Source of the DNA: Cyanobacteria bacterium REEB67
GTDB taxonomy: Bacteria > Cyanobacteriota > Vampirovibrionia > Obscuribacterales > Obscuribacteraceae
Direction of reading: 5' to 3'
Assembly: GCA_018971775.1 (NCBI GenBank)
Contig: JAGXAB010000014.1
Span: forward strand, 38,686 to 102,685
DNA length: 64,000 nt
Shown here: positions 1-8,006 of the stretch, one piece after another
Layout: each line of letters begins with the position of its first letter
Position numbering within the stretch: position 1 is the stretch's first letter
Translations under genes and position numbers: made by a program
The notes under the pieces: generated by a model
What the model was told of the DNA's origin: nothing
The model's database searches: none
What the model saw: the letters and a program-made list of their open reading frames with translations, nothing else

Positions 1-2
1 GT

Positions 3-248
3 GCCGAGGCGGAGTTTCAGTTGGGTCAAACTCAGGCTGCCATCGACGACCTCACTCTCGCTCTCAGAAATGTCAAAAAGAAGCCAGCAAATTTGGAGCG
101 ATTGGTCTTTTCCAGCGATACTCCCACCTACTATAAATTGCGCGCTCGCTGCTATACAAAACTGGGGAAAGATGACCTCGCCGCCGCCGATTTGAAGCAT
201 GCTAAAGGGGCGGAGAAAGATTCGCTCGAATTTGCACCCTTCCGTTAA
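3..248 (+). CDS. TPR-like protein, C-terminal part (5' end outside window)
   Basis: The reading frame is open from the first bases of the window to a TAA at 246-248, so this is the last 81 residues of a longer protein. It contains a TPR-style helix pair (motif GQTQAAIDDLTLAL, then YYKLRARCYTKLGKDDLAAADLKHA), with the usual small residue and Ala/Leu spacing of tetratricopeptide repeats. TPR proteins act as protein-protein scaffolds; nothing here tells the partner. An internal TTG at 21 could be mistaken for a start but the frame runs through it. Confidence 0.6.
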   Translation, partial: AEAEFQLGQTQAAIDDLTLALRNVKKKPANLERLVFSSDTPTYYKLRARCYTKLGKDDLAAADLKHAKGAEKDSLEFAPFR

Positions 249-416
249 TCTGGCCAAATTAAGCTATGACGAGAAAGTGTCACGCAGTTGCCACACTCGC
301 CTGTCATATTGAATCCATCGACTTTCCCCCTAAAGAAAAAGATTTATCGACTGTGATGCCGTCGCACCCGGCTCCCAGTTTGTGTTGGTTCCCTGATTGA
401 ATTATGGAGATTTCCA

Positions 417-1610
417 ATGGACAATTGCGTTCCCAATAGTGATACCCAGGCTGCTGCAGCGCAGGCCCACGACCATAATCACCAGCACGGTCATGTCGAT
501 GTGCAGGCTGATATCGCCAGCGCGAAGCTCGCCTGGGAAAGCTGGAAAAGCAGCGATCCGAAAGATTGGGACCATGCCCTCGCAGAAAAACAACGTCTTT
601 TAAAAGAAGATCCCAGAGCCTGGAAAAAGGCCATGAATGAAATCGATGCCGATGAAAAGGCGCAGGCTGATGCCCGCGACCTTGAGCGCCGCAATCAAGT
701 CCAGGCCGACATCCAGGCGGAAACGGCACAACCTGCGAGTGCCGGCGATCCGGCTCCGCTGAGCCAGGAATATTTGAGCGAAACTGCGCCGCCTTCATCG
801 GCCCCGGAAAATCAGTTGAGGAACGTCGACGCCGCCTCCGCTTCCGCTTCTGCCACGGCGCCCTCTATGGCTGATGCACCGGTAGTGGTGGCGCAGCCAG
901 GCTACTCACCTGATAGTCCCTTTGCTCCGCCCGCACCTGACACACCCGCTTACAATGCCGCCTATAACCAGCCGCCAGCAAAGTTCTACGGCCTCAATCT
1001 GGGTATTTTAAAGCTCGGCGTCAACAGTCATGGTTCGATCGATGCCGGTGTGAATATTGGCCTGGCCCGCGCTGAAGTACAGGTCGGTCTGGAAAATCGG
1101 GTTGATGGCGAATTCATGCCGATTGGACACTCTCCTCTGCACGCTCGTGTCGGCGCCGGCGTCGGCGTCAATCGCAATGGTTTTCATGGAGAGGCCGGCG
1201 CTGGTTTGAATGTCTTCAACCTGGTCGGCGGCGATGCCGACGTCGGGGCCAGGCTTGGTCGCGACATTGGTTTTGATGGTGATCTGCGCGGTCGTGCTCT
1301 GCTCGTCAACGGACAGGGTGATGCTGGCGTGTCTCTAGGTCCCAACGGTTTAAACGCTTATGGTGGCGGCAACGCCGACATCCTCAAAACAGTCGGAGCA
1401 AGAGGTGGGGGCCGAGTAAATCTTGGTCCGCAAGACACTGGTATCGCTGCTGGTGTCGGTATGAATGTAGCCGGTCACACCCTCGATTTTGGTCCTTCCA
1501 TCGACGCCTATCCAGACGGCTCTGTCGCTCCCGACCTTCACCTCGATCCGGGTAAAGTAGAAGCACCGGCTTTCTTCCCGACCGGCGATCGTGCCCTGGA
1601 TCAAAAATAG
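417..1610 (+). CDS. Ala/Asp-rich protein with glycine-rich beta-type repeats, unknown function
   Basis: A 397-aa protein I do not recognise. A GGAG at 406-409 lies 7 nt before the ATG and fixes the start. There is no signal peptide. Residues 1-145 are polar and Ala/Asp/Lys-rich with a His-rich start (HDHNHQHGH); 145-180 are Pro/Ala-rich linker. From about residue 183 to the end the chain is built of short Gly/Val/Asn beta-strand-like units (VGAGVGVNRNGFHGEAGAGL and relatives), which suggests a repetitive beta structure. The same habit, a disordered N-terminus without signal followed by a repetitive domain, recurs in other unknown proteins of this window. Expression is monocistronic by appearance; the next gene is convergent, 5 nt away. 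Confidence 0.7.
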   Translation: MDNCVPNSDTQAAAAQAHDHNHQHGHVDVQADIASAKLAWESWKSSDPKDWDHALAEKQRLLKEDPRAWKKAMNEIDADEKAQADARDLERRNQVQADIQAETAQPASAGDPAPLSQEYLSETAPPSSAPENQLRNVDAASASASATAPSMADAPVVVAQPGYSPDSPFAPPAPDTPAYNAAYNQPPAKFYGLNLGILKLGVNSHGSIDAGVNIGLARAEVQVGLENRVDGEFMPIGHSPLHARVGAGVGVNRNGFHGEAGAGLNVFNLVGGDADVGARLGRDIGFDGDLRGRALLVNGQGDAGVSLGPNGLNAYGGGNADILKTVGARGGGRVNLGPQDTGIAAGVGMNVAGHTLDFGPSIDAYPDGSVAPDLHLDPGKVEAPAFFPTGDRALDQK

Positions 1611-1615
1611 TGCTG

Positions 1616-2614
1616 CTATTTACTTTGATCTTTTGAGGCCAGACAGCGGTCGGCACCAGCCTGCATCTCTTTGGCCGTTGGACAGACCGGCGCCAGCAAT
1701 CGATCGCAAGTCGCGGTCGATTGCTTGTATAGAGGTATAGCCGGCGGTGTATCCGGATCGAGAGCTACTTTTTCGTCCGCCGAGGCAGCTATTAGTTGCA
1801 GGACTTTCAGCGCCGATTTGTAAGCAATTTCGGCCTGTGAAAAGTTCTTCCTGGCCTCAAATACTTTAGCTAAACTGCGATACTCACTAGCCAGTCTGGT
1901 CAAATTTACCGCCTTACCTTTGGAGTTGAGGGCGATTGCATCTTGCAGTATCCCCTCTGCTTCATCGTATTTTTCTTGTTTGCCAAGACACGCCGCCAGT
2001 CCCTCCATGGTACTAATGCAGTACTCGGCGGGGATGGAGTCGGATTGACGCCTTCTAATGGCCAGCGATTGTTTGTATAGCGCCTCAGCCTCCGTGTAAT
2101 TTTTTCGTCGGCAATACATATCCGCCAGATTATTGGCGGTGCTGGCCACTTGCGCTGAGTCGGCGCCATTTATCTTTGTGGCCAAATCCAGGGCTCTAAG
2201 ATAAATAGGGCGGGCCAAATCGTATTGGTCGCTGAGGCTATAGGCATCGGCGAGACTGGTCAGATGTGCTGCTTGGTCGGTTTTGCGGCTGGAGTCGCTT
2301 CCTTCCGCTTCGATAATTTTACTGGCCTGAGTAAAAAAGTCCTGCGCTTGAGCACTCTGCTTCTCGACTGTTTTCAGAAAGCCTTCATTGATCAGGCTGG
2401 TGACTAGCTTAGAGCTTTTCGGATCATGTGCCTGGACGTCATGCAGTGCTCCGGTCAGCTGGATGTCGGCATTTTCCATTTGACCGTTTTCGAAGCAATC
2501 ATTGCCGGTGCTGGTGGCCTTGAACCAGAAAGTTTGCTCTGGCCGGAAGGCGTTATAGCCAGCCATTGCCAGGATTGCGAGGAATAAAGGTATGGTTGTC
2601 TTCTTCTTTTGCAT
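1616..2614 (-). CDS. Membrane-anchored TPR protein
   Basis: 332 aa. A short N-terminal hydrophobic stretch (about residues 7-20, IPLFLAILAMAGYNAF) after three lysines looks like a signal anchor, so the rest is probably periplasmic. Residues 70-280 carry kinesin-light-chain-type TPRs (ANNLADMYCRRKNYTEAEALYKQSLAI is the clearest, with typical pairs of helices and the A/L/Y pattern). Two cysteines near the C-terminus may form a disulfide. Such proteins scaffold complexes; no partner is evident. The gene is convergent with the preceding protein and divergent from the next small gene. Confidence 0.75.
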   Translation of the reverse strand: MQKKKTTIPLFLAILAMAGYNAFRPEQTFWFKATSTGNDCFENGQMENADIQLTGALHDVQAHDPKSSKLVTSLINEGFLKTVEKQSAQAQDFFTQASKIIEAEGSDSSRKTDQAAHLTSLADAYSLSDQYDLARPIYLRALDLATKINGADSAQVASTANNLADMYCRRKNYTEAEALYKQSLAIRRRQSDSIPAEYCISTMEGLAACLGKQEKYDEAEGILQDAIALNSKGKAVNLTRLASEYRSLAKVFEARKNFSQAEIAYKSALKVLQLIAASADEKVALDPDTPPAIPLYKQSTATCDRLLAPVCPTAKEMQAGADRCLASKDQSK

Positions 2615-2693
2615 AGAGAGAGGTTAGCACGACCCGTGTCGAAGCAGTTCTGCTTGTGCGATAATCTCGGTGTAAACCTCGGAGAAAATATCG

Positions 2694-3086
2694 GTGACCA
2701 TTCAGAGTTTTCAGCCGCTTATCCAGTCCGCCTCCGATTGCAAATTTGTCGTCGAGCGTGATCGCAAGAGCGCCAAGTTGACGATGATGGTGCGCCGCGA
2801 GACATCGATCGATCAATCGGTGACAATTCTCAGTGCCAGGCACGCCGCTCTTTTTGCCCGGATGTTGGAAACAAGAGAAGAAGGTCGCGTCGTCATGACC
2901 GACGGTGCCGGCTCAATTGGTTTGCACGCGCACACCAGCGGCAATGCCTTGCAGATAGTCGAAGTGCGCGGTAAAGGCGGCATGCTGGAAGGACTATGCG
3001 AGCACGGACCGCAGGTCGAAAAACTTGTTGCTGATTTGCGGGCTGTGATTGCTGAAATTGAAACGGTCTACATACAGTTCAGTTAG
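2694..3086 (+). CDS. Small protein of unknown function
   Basis: 130 aa from a GTG start; GGAG at 2681-2684 sits 9 nt upstream and supports it. No signal peptide or membrane segment. The sequence is a compact alternating alpha/beta pattern (KFVVERDRKSAKLTMMVRR, then a helix, then VVMTDGAGSIGLHAHTSGNALQIVEVRGKGG) ending in an amphipathic helix, consistent with a single globular domain. I do not recognise a family. It is divergent from the TPR gene upstream, and its 3' end abuts degraded sequence. Confidence 0.6.
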   Translation: MTIQSFQPLIQSASDCKFVVERDRKSAKLTMMVRRETSIDQSVTILSARHAALFARMLETREEGRVVMTDGAGSIGLHAHTSGNALQIVEVRGKGGMLEGLCEHGPQVEKLVADLRAVIAEIETVYIQFS

Positions 3087-3245
3087 CTATTTAAAAGCGG
3101 CGTCTTCGAAGATCATGTGTTTTAGTGCTTCAGCGGAGGCTCGCTTCATCGCAAGAGTCTGTTCCGGATTGCCGCACAAGCTTTCATTGCAGTCGGGCAA
3201 TGTTCGACGAGTAAGATGGAATTTTTCGTCACCAGACCCATGAGC
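3087..3245 (-). other. Open frame out of phase with the RND remnant, possible gene tail
   Basis: On the minus strand, in a different frame from the RND remnant that overlaps it, codons read ...DCNESLCGNPEQTLAMKR... and end ...HMIFEDAAFK-stop at 3087. This short stretch has protein-like composition and no start codon near it, so it may be the 3' end of a disrupted gene joined to the RND piece. It could equally be chance. The upstream limit given is approximate. Confidence 0.25.
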
Positions 3246-3412
3246 ATGACTATACCGATGAGAGCATAGAAGCCAAGCGATTCACCCGAAACAACCAGTC
3301 CGATCAAAGCGCCGCCTGAAGCCAGAGGCAGTGGCACCATAATCGTCAGGGGGTGAAGGTAGCCGTCGAAGAGCAGGACGAGGACTGCATAAATCAAAAT
3401 TAGACACTTCAA
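3146..3412 (-). pseudogene. Remnant of an RND (AcrB-type) efflux pump
   Basis: 88 codons match the TM10-TM11 region near the C-terminus of HAE1/AcrB-family RND pumps: hydrophobic stretch, LHPLTIM-x-PLPLASGGAL, then the very characteristic GIVMLMGLVTKNSILLVE, which holds the conserved TM10 lysine. A full pump is over 1000 residues, so this is a small relic. Downstream of LLVE the homology dissolves after a few codons. It is not a copy of the intact pump at 9179-12778, whose equivalent stretch reads VITLLGLLGKNAVLIVE; this is a different subfamily. Probably non-functional. Confidence 0.75.
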
Positions 3413-3499
3413 GCGTGCCGAAATTTACTTAGAGCTACGCGGTGGGATTGGTCCCTATGCCATCTTCAAGAAAAGGCTTTCAGTCCTCGCACCAGGGCA

Positions 3500-3895
3500 A
3501 TGCTGGAACTTGAGAGGGAGCAAACTCGCATTCATGTCATTGACTTTGGTATTGCATATAGTGGACGAGCTCAGAAGCTTATTGAAATGGCTTGCGCGCA
3601 AGCCCAGCTCCGCGGACACGGCAGCGTTGGTACTGCGCACCTCCTCTTCGCGTTGCTAGAGCTCGGCGCAGAGATTCAGGCGCCTGCTCAGATGGGAGAA
3701 TGTGGTGGTATAGAAATTCTCGACGCCATGCAAATTGATCGCAACCAGCTAAAGCAAAATATTGATCGGCAATTTCAGACAGCTGAAGGAGCATTAGATG
3801 CACTATCGCAAAAATTTGATCTGGCTATTTGGCTGCGAGATCGAAAGCTAGAAATCTGGAAGAAATTTTCTAATCACGTTGCACCCATGTCTTGA
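3500..3895 (+). CDS. Clp N-terminal-domain-like protein with kinase DFG-like segment, possibly a fragment
   Basis: 131 aa. Residues about 23-56 (AQKLIEMACAQAQLRGHGSV then GTAHLLFALLELG) match the first repeat of the Clp_N domain, the substrate/adaptor-binding module of ClpA/ClpC chaperones. Just before it, IHVIDFGIA matches the Mg-binding DFG segment of Ser/Thr kinases, and MLELER in front resembles the NIMLE that normally precedes it, but no HRD loop is found in any frame upstream. So this looks like a kinase C-terminal piece joined to a Clp_N module, or a degraded gene. The start at 3500 has no strong ribosome site. Confidence 0.45.
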   Translation: MLELEREQTRIHVIDFGIAYSGRAQKLIEMACAQAQLRGHGSVGTAHLLFALLELGAEIQAPAQMGECGGIEILDAMQIDRNQLKQNIDRQFQTAEGALDALSQKFDLAIWLRDRKLEIWKKFSNHVAPMS

Positions 3896-4056
3896 ACAAC
3901 AGCCTACTGCGAGGTCGTATATTCGGCATGAAGCGCGATACTGACGATCACATTTACATTGTTTTTCGGTCGGACGACCTCTGGGTAAATACCGTGTTGT
4001 AATGGTATGAAGTGTTTGCCTAATAAGTTTAAAAAATTACGGTAACGGCTTCTTCG

Positions 4057-5970
4057 TTACAACTGCATCGAAGCAAGATTCGATTCGACAATAGATGAAT
4101 ACTTAGTCTGCTGCTCCAGAGGCAGCCCGGACAGTTCAAGAACTTCCGGCAATTGTCTTTTGATGCTGCCTGCAAGTATTCGCGCAAGCTCAGTTACTTC
4201 TGATTTTTCGAGCCCCCAGCGACTGGCGATAGCCGCAAAGTCCTTTATCTTAAGCTTGTCATTCTTGCCGTTTATTGGAAAGGCAAAACGGTCTCCCGGA
4301 AGGTGAATACGTGTGTTAACTAAATCATAGAGAGGCGAGTATGCAACCGTATTTGGTATCGGCACTCCTCCCAACTGCCCGGCAAGCAGCCACAATTTAA
4401 TGGAAACATTTTTTGCGTGTAGGTCTCCGTTACCAACCATCCAAGAGAACAAGAGATGCTTCAAATAAATAGCCAGTTGATCGGGCCCTAAACCCGCTTC
4501 CTTCAGTGCATCTGTTACACGCTCTGCCGACGTATCGTATTTGTCTTGTCGATACAACTTGAGGAGAGAAGCGGCATCCTGTTGCAAAGCTAGCCGCAGG
4601 GAGGAATTCAGATCGTCCAACTGGTGTTTGACAGGAATATCATATCTCTCGATGAGAAGCGCTCGTCCGGGGAACAGTGACTTTCCCCGAAACTCTACTT
4701 GTTTAAATGGAGCAGTAGGTAATCCGGCGCGACGTGCCAATTCCATAGTCGCCCACTCGTTTTCCACTAAGTTGGGAAAAAGAGCCGATTGGTATTTGAG
4801 GATGTAAGAGCAGGAATTCTTGAACGTTCCGATCTTCAAGACCGGCTCTTTTCCTGTATCTCCTTCAAGACTAATGGGAAGCTTAGGTTGGATGCCAGAA
4901 ATCCGCATTGGACCTTTCTTTCCCAAATTGCGGAAGAGTTCCTGCAAACTACCGTCCTTTTCGAAATCGCCCCGGACCTTCATCACGACTGTTTCGGGTG
5001 ACGCAAGTTGCGATAGTGGATTGTCCAGGGTGTCGAACACAAGATCTTGGTCGTCAAAATCACTTGTTCTAAGCGTTAAATTTGATAAGTATTTCTGTGT
5101 CGTCGCAAGCAATGCGACTGTATCCTCTTTTGCAATCTTAAAGGTTGCCTGAAGCTGGCTCTCCGTCCATCCCTCGGGCAGCAGGTTCTCGAAGAACGCG
5201 GGCATTCTTCGGCCTTCGTATGTTTTGTTCAATGGCAACTCATTGCACAAAGCGACTTTCCAGCTCGGAGAGTACTCAAATTTGAATTCATTGCTTTGAA
5301 GTGCCGTCAGGCTGCCGATTTCCCATCCATAAAAGTAGACGGCAAAGTTATTGCTCTTTGCGATTTCTATGCCTGCGCCAACAGATTGATCATTGCTGAG
5401 CTGCAAATATTTCCATTGCTCGGATTTCAGGTCGTTGCGAACGGCGAAAGCGCCTGCGCGCTCGCGGTCCATTGCACTCAGGTTTCCAATCAACTCGACG
5501 ACTTTGTGCTCGGGAAGCAGTTTTTCAGGATACTGCTTGGCTGTTGTAAGGCATTCAAATACTGTCTGCAATGGGCTAGATATATTTATGCGCACCGGTT
5601 CAGGGGCGGAAGAAAGTTTGGGGGCGACCATCGTGGGTGCTTCCAGATGCTCAACTTCCGGGTATTTGAGATCTGGCATTCGTACAATCTTGATGCCGGG
5701 CAGCATCAAAGGCACATACTTATGACTGAACCCGGAAAGGAAGACACGCCCGTTAATCGGTGCTTGTGTTGCCGCTGTACTGTGTGACAGGTGCCAGTCT
5801 GGCTGTAGTTTGCCGATGATGGCGAGGAGATTCTCCCGGATTAATTGCTCAGGCTCGGTCTCAAGGTCATCGGTATAGACATCACGGGCGATTCGACGGA
5901 GCACTCCGCGCGCTGCCGCAGAGCGTATCGCCGATTTGTCTGAAGTGGTAGTGCCGATGTAGATGGTCAT
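4057..5970 (-). CDS. hipA: HipA-type kinase toxin fused to an AbiEi-like antitoxin domain
   Basis: 637 aa when started at the ATG at 5970, chosen because upstream codons lie in the tandem operator repeats. Residues 1-110 resemble AbiEi-type antitoxin DNA-binding regions (AARGVLRRIARDVYTDD, then LIRENLLAIIG and LSHSTAA). HipA N-terminal subdomain at about 211-275 (VYFYGWEIGSLTALQ); HipA catalytic region follows: SGIQPKL nucleotide loop at about 358, ILKY lysine at about 391, NGDLHAKN catalytic loop at about 514, YSPLYDL metal aspartate at about 548. All key kinase residues are present, so the kinase should be active. E. coli HipA is about 440 aa and uses a separate HipB; no hipB-like gene lies beside this one, so the fused domain may serve as its own repressor/antitoxin. 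Lower GC than neighbours suggests acquisition. Confidence 0.85.
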   Translation of the reverse strand: MTIYIGTTTSDKSAIRSAAARGVLRRIARDVYTDDLETEPEQLIRENLLAIIGKLQPDWHLSHSTAATQAPINGRVFLSGFSHKYVPLMLPGIKIVRMPDLKYPEVEHLEAPTMVAPKLSSAPEPVRINISSPLQTVFECLTTAKQYPEKLLPEHKVVELIGNLSAMDRERAGAFAVRNDLKSEQWKYLQLSNDQSVGAGIEIAKSNNFAVYFYGWEIGSLTALQSNEFKFEYSPSWKVALCNELPLNKTYEGRRMPAFFENLLPEGWTESQLQATFKIAKEDTVALLATTQKYLSNLTLRTSDFDDQDLVFDTLDNPLSQLASPETVVMKVRGDFEKDGSLQELFRNLGKKGPMRISGIQPKLPISLEGDTGKEPVLKIGTFKNSCSYILKYQSALFPNLVENEWATMELARRAGLPTAPFKQVEFRGKSLFPGRALLIERYDIPVKHQLDDLNSSLRLALQQDAASLLKLYRQDKYDTSAERVTDALKEAGLGPDQLAIYLKHLLFSWMVGNGDLHAKNVSIKLWLLAGQLGGVPIPNTVAYSPLYDLVNTRIHLPGDRFAFPINGKNDKLKIKDFAAIASRWGLEKSEVTELARILAGSIKRQLPEVLELSGLPLEQQTKYSSIVESNLASMQL

Positions 5971-5977
5971 TTGCTTG

Positions 5978-6114
5978 AAATGTAGCGGAAAGTACATGTA
6001 AGAAGGATTATACATGGTGAAAGCGCTACATTTTGGGAAATCATCGGAATTAATCGGAAATGTAGCGGAAATGCCATGCATGGGATTGAATACATGGCAA
6101 AAGCGCTACATTCT
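5978..6114. promoter_or_regulatory. Two tandem palindromic operator-like repeats upstream of the HipA fusion
   Basis: Two copies of a 57-bp element, 5978-6034 and 6058-6114, repeat with an 80-bp period. Each is bounded by perfect inverted arms AAATGTAGCG and CGCTACATT (left arms 5978-5987 and 6058-6067, right arms 6024-6032 and 6104-6112). Each also has a smaller palindrome inside: TACATGTA at 5993-6000 and CCATGCATGG at 6074-6083. They lie directly before the hipA start. Long inverted repeats at the promoter are typical of toxin-antitoxin autoregulation. Confidence 0.75.
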
Positions 6115-6448
6115 GCCGCCAGCTTGTCGAACTCTTCGAGGTTTTCGACTTTGCTGTTAGTCGTAAGCGCGAGCGACCACACTGTTCTCCAGGTCCGCTA
6201 GAAAGGCCACCCTTACCGTACCCAGCCTTTGTTTTTCATTGCAGTCTCCGCCCAACTGCTAAACCGTTACTATGCAAAACATGTAAAGCTATGCATATTC
6301 CGCCTTAAGCAGCACTTGCTTGCGCGGTTGAAATAGTTGATGCATTATTAATCCTGGTGTTAGATGTCCGGATGTCTAATTGACGCTTCAGTTCCTTCAT
6401 TACGGACGCCGGCTTGCTCGCTCTTCGTGCTCGACGCCTTGGAGACCC
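6115..6448. other. Intergenic region between hipA promoter and the next gene
   Basis: No convincing gene on either strand. The only structure noticed is the imperfect palindrome at 6360-6379, listed separately. Base composition shifts near 6400 from AT-rich to strongly GC-rich, marking a boundary between segments of different origin. Confidence 0.4.
6360..6379. promoter_or_regulatory. Imperfect palindrome, possible operator
   Basis: TTAGATGTCCGGATGTCTAA has pairing arms TTAGA/TCTAA around TCCGGA, with only two adjacent mismatched positions per arm. It is about 70 bp before the ATG at 6449, a place suited to a regulator of the ribbon-helix-helix type. Function is a guess. Confidence 0.3.
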
Positions 6449-7720
6449 ATGGAAGAAACCTTTGAGACCCGTGACCGGAAGCGACCGTTGAAGGTGTACG
6501 TCACCCCAACGGAGCGCCTGGCGATTGAACGCCAGGCTTCCGTTCAAAGGGGATGGCAGCCCGTCATCCGTTCCTTGTGCGTTTGTGTTCTGGTCCTGAG
6601 CCTGAGCGCCAGCGCCCCGCTGGCCGTTTTTTCCGCCGACACCCCGACCGAAGGCGGCGAGTCCCCGGTGCTTCGCAGCACCGTTATCCAGACCGAGTGC
6701 AACCGTCCGCAAAGCCCGACCGTCGACACGGGGGATGTGCGTGTGGTGGCCCCCGGCACGACGTTGGATCTGGTTCTCTCGACTGAGATTGAAGCCGGTG
6801 AGACCGTGGAAGGCGATCAGTTCTTCGGCAAAATCATCAAAGACGTGCTGGTGGATGGCCGGGTGGTGATACCCAGGGGCACTCGGGTGCACGGGGTGCT
6901 GAACACACTGGAAGGGCCGAAGCGCGCTGGTCGCGATGGCTACATCAACATGCGCTTTGATTATCTAATCACGCCTGACGGTCGTGAAGTCCCGATTGAG
7001 GGCAACAGCACCACGCGGGACTCCAAGGGCAAGGCCGCTGCCAAAGTCGCCGGGCGCGCGGCGGGCTATACCGCCATTGGTGGCGTGGTGGGCACACTGA
7101 TGGCGCTGCAATATGGCGGTCTGGCGGGGGCGGCGGCCAGCCACGGTACCACCCTGGCGGGTGGAGCGGCCATTGGTGGGGCTGCCGGGCTGACAATCGC
7201 CATGCTGATGAAGGGTAAAAGCGTCATGCTTCAGCCCGGCGCTGAAATGCGCGTCATACTCAGCGAGCCGCTGAAGCTGCCCTCCATGACCACGCCCGAT
7301 GAGACGGCGGAAGATTTCAGCATCCCTGGTCTGGAGGTTAAGGTGGCGGGCGTGCGCATTAATCGCCACCCGTTCGGCGAAATGACGGATATGACTCTGA
7401 CGCTGGACATTCTCAATCAAACCGAAAATACCTTCTCCACGTTTGATATCGGCCTGGAGGACGAGCTGGGCCACCTGTTCTTCCCCTCTCCCCCTGGCGA
7501 TACGGGCATGTTGTCCAGCAAAATCAAGCCCAGCAGTCACCTCAACAGCAACGTCATGTTCAGCGTGTACAACGTCAAAATCCGCCACAAGCTGGTGTTT
7601 TTCAAGCCGTATTCCCGTGAACCGCTGGTAAAATTTGCCCTGACCGATGCCATGCTGGCGAGCGGTAAAGCCAGCTCCAAAGGCAAGCGCGTGGCCACTG
7701 AAGCGCGCCAGCCCGACTGA
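6449..7720 (+). CDS. Exported or membrane-anchored protein with a TraJ/MobC-like N-terminus
   Basis: 423 aa from the ATG at 6449 (GGAG at 6441-6444); an in-frame start exists at 6380. Residues 11-28, RPLKVYVTPTERLAIERQA, match the start of TraJ/MobC relaxosome accessory proteins, a ribbon-helix-helix type. After it comes a hydrophobic segment (LCVCVLVLSLSASAPLAVFS, about 43-62) acting as signal or anchor. The rest has a domain seen again in the protein at 22198-23091: an acidic beta region, VIPRGTRVHGVL, a Gly/Ala-rich stretch (about 215-270), then LQPGAEMRVILSEPL. This VIPRGT fold is reminiscent of VirB10/TrbI beta domains, but membership is not certain. The join of a cytoplasmic DNA-binding start to an export signal is odd. 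GC-rich relative to neighbours. Confidence 0.7.
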   Translation: MEETFETRDRKRPLKVYVTPTERLAIERQASVQRGWQPVIRSLCVCVLVLSLSASAPLAVFSADTPTEGGESPVLRSTVIQTECNRPQSPTVDTGDVRVVAPGTTLDLVLSTEIEAGETVEGDQFFGKIIKDVLVDGRVVIPRGTRVHGVLNTLEGPKRAGRDGYINMRFDYLITPDGREVPIEGNSTTRDSKGKAAAKVAGRAAGYTAIGGVVGTLMALQYGGLAGAAASHGTTLAGGAAIGGAAGLTIAMLMKGKSVMLQPGAEMRVILSEPLKLPSMTTPDETAEDFSIPGLEVKVAGVRINRHPFGEMTDMTLTLDILNQTENTFSTFDIGLEDELGHLFFPSPPGDTGMLSSKIKPSSHLNSNVMFSVYNVKIRHKLVFFKPYSREPLVKFALTDAMLASGKASSKGKRVATEARQPD

Positions 7721-8006
7721 GCTGCCCCTGAGCGCAGGGTTGCAGCGTAAGCTGCGACTGACGCACAGACCTTCGAGAAACGGTGTGGGAAGAGTAACGA
7801 AGTTTTGCGCGTTTTTCAAAAGGCATTAGAATAAGACTTGACGCCAAAGAAACTGGCTGAGGCGTCCGCTGTGGACCATTTGCAGAGAATACTAAAATCA
7901 AATCATTTTCAAAACTATTTTTCGACCAGGACACAAGGCAGACGAACACTTTACCGTCACAATCTTGCTGTAAGCTGACAGTTATTGTGAAAGTACCAAA
8001 CAATGG

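Noticed and set aside
3928..4002. A 24-codon open frame beginning MKRDTDDHIYIVFRS after the Clp-N fragment
   Set aside because: Too short, no ribosome site, and no family match; it could be the start of a lost gene but is not supported.
6305..6892. A 195-codon minus-strand frame opposite the start of the 6449 gene
   Set aside because: Most of it lies opposite a better coding frame with a signal segment and a relative at 22198; only its last 40 codons lie outside, and they are not enough.
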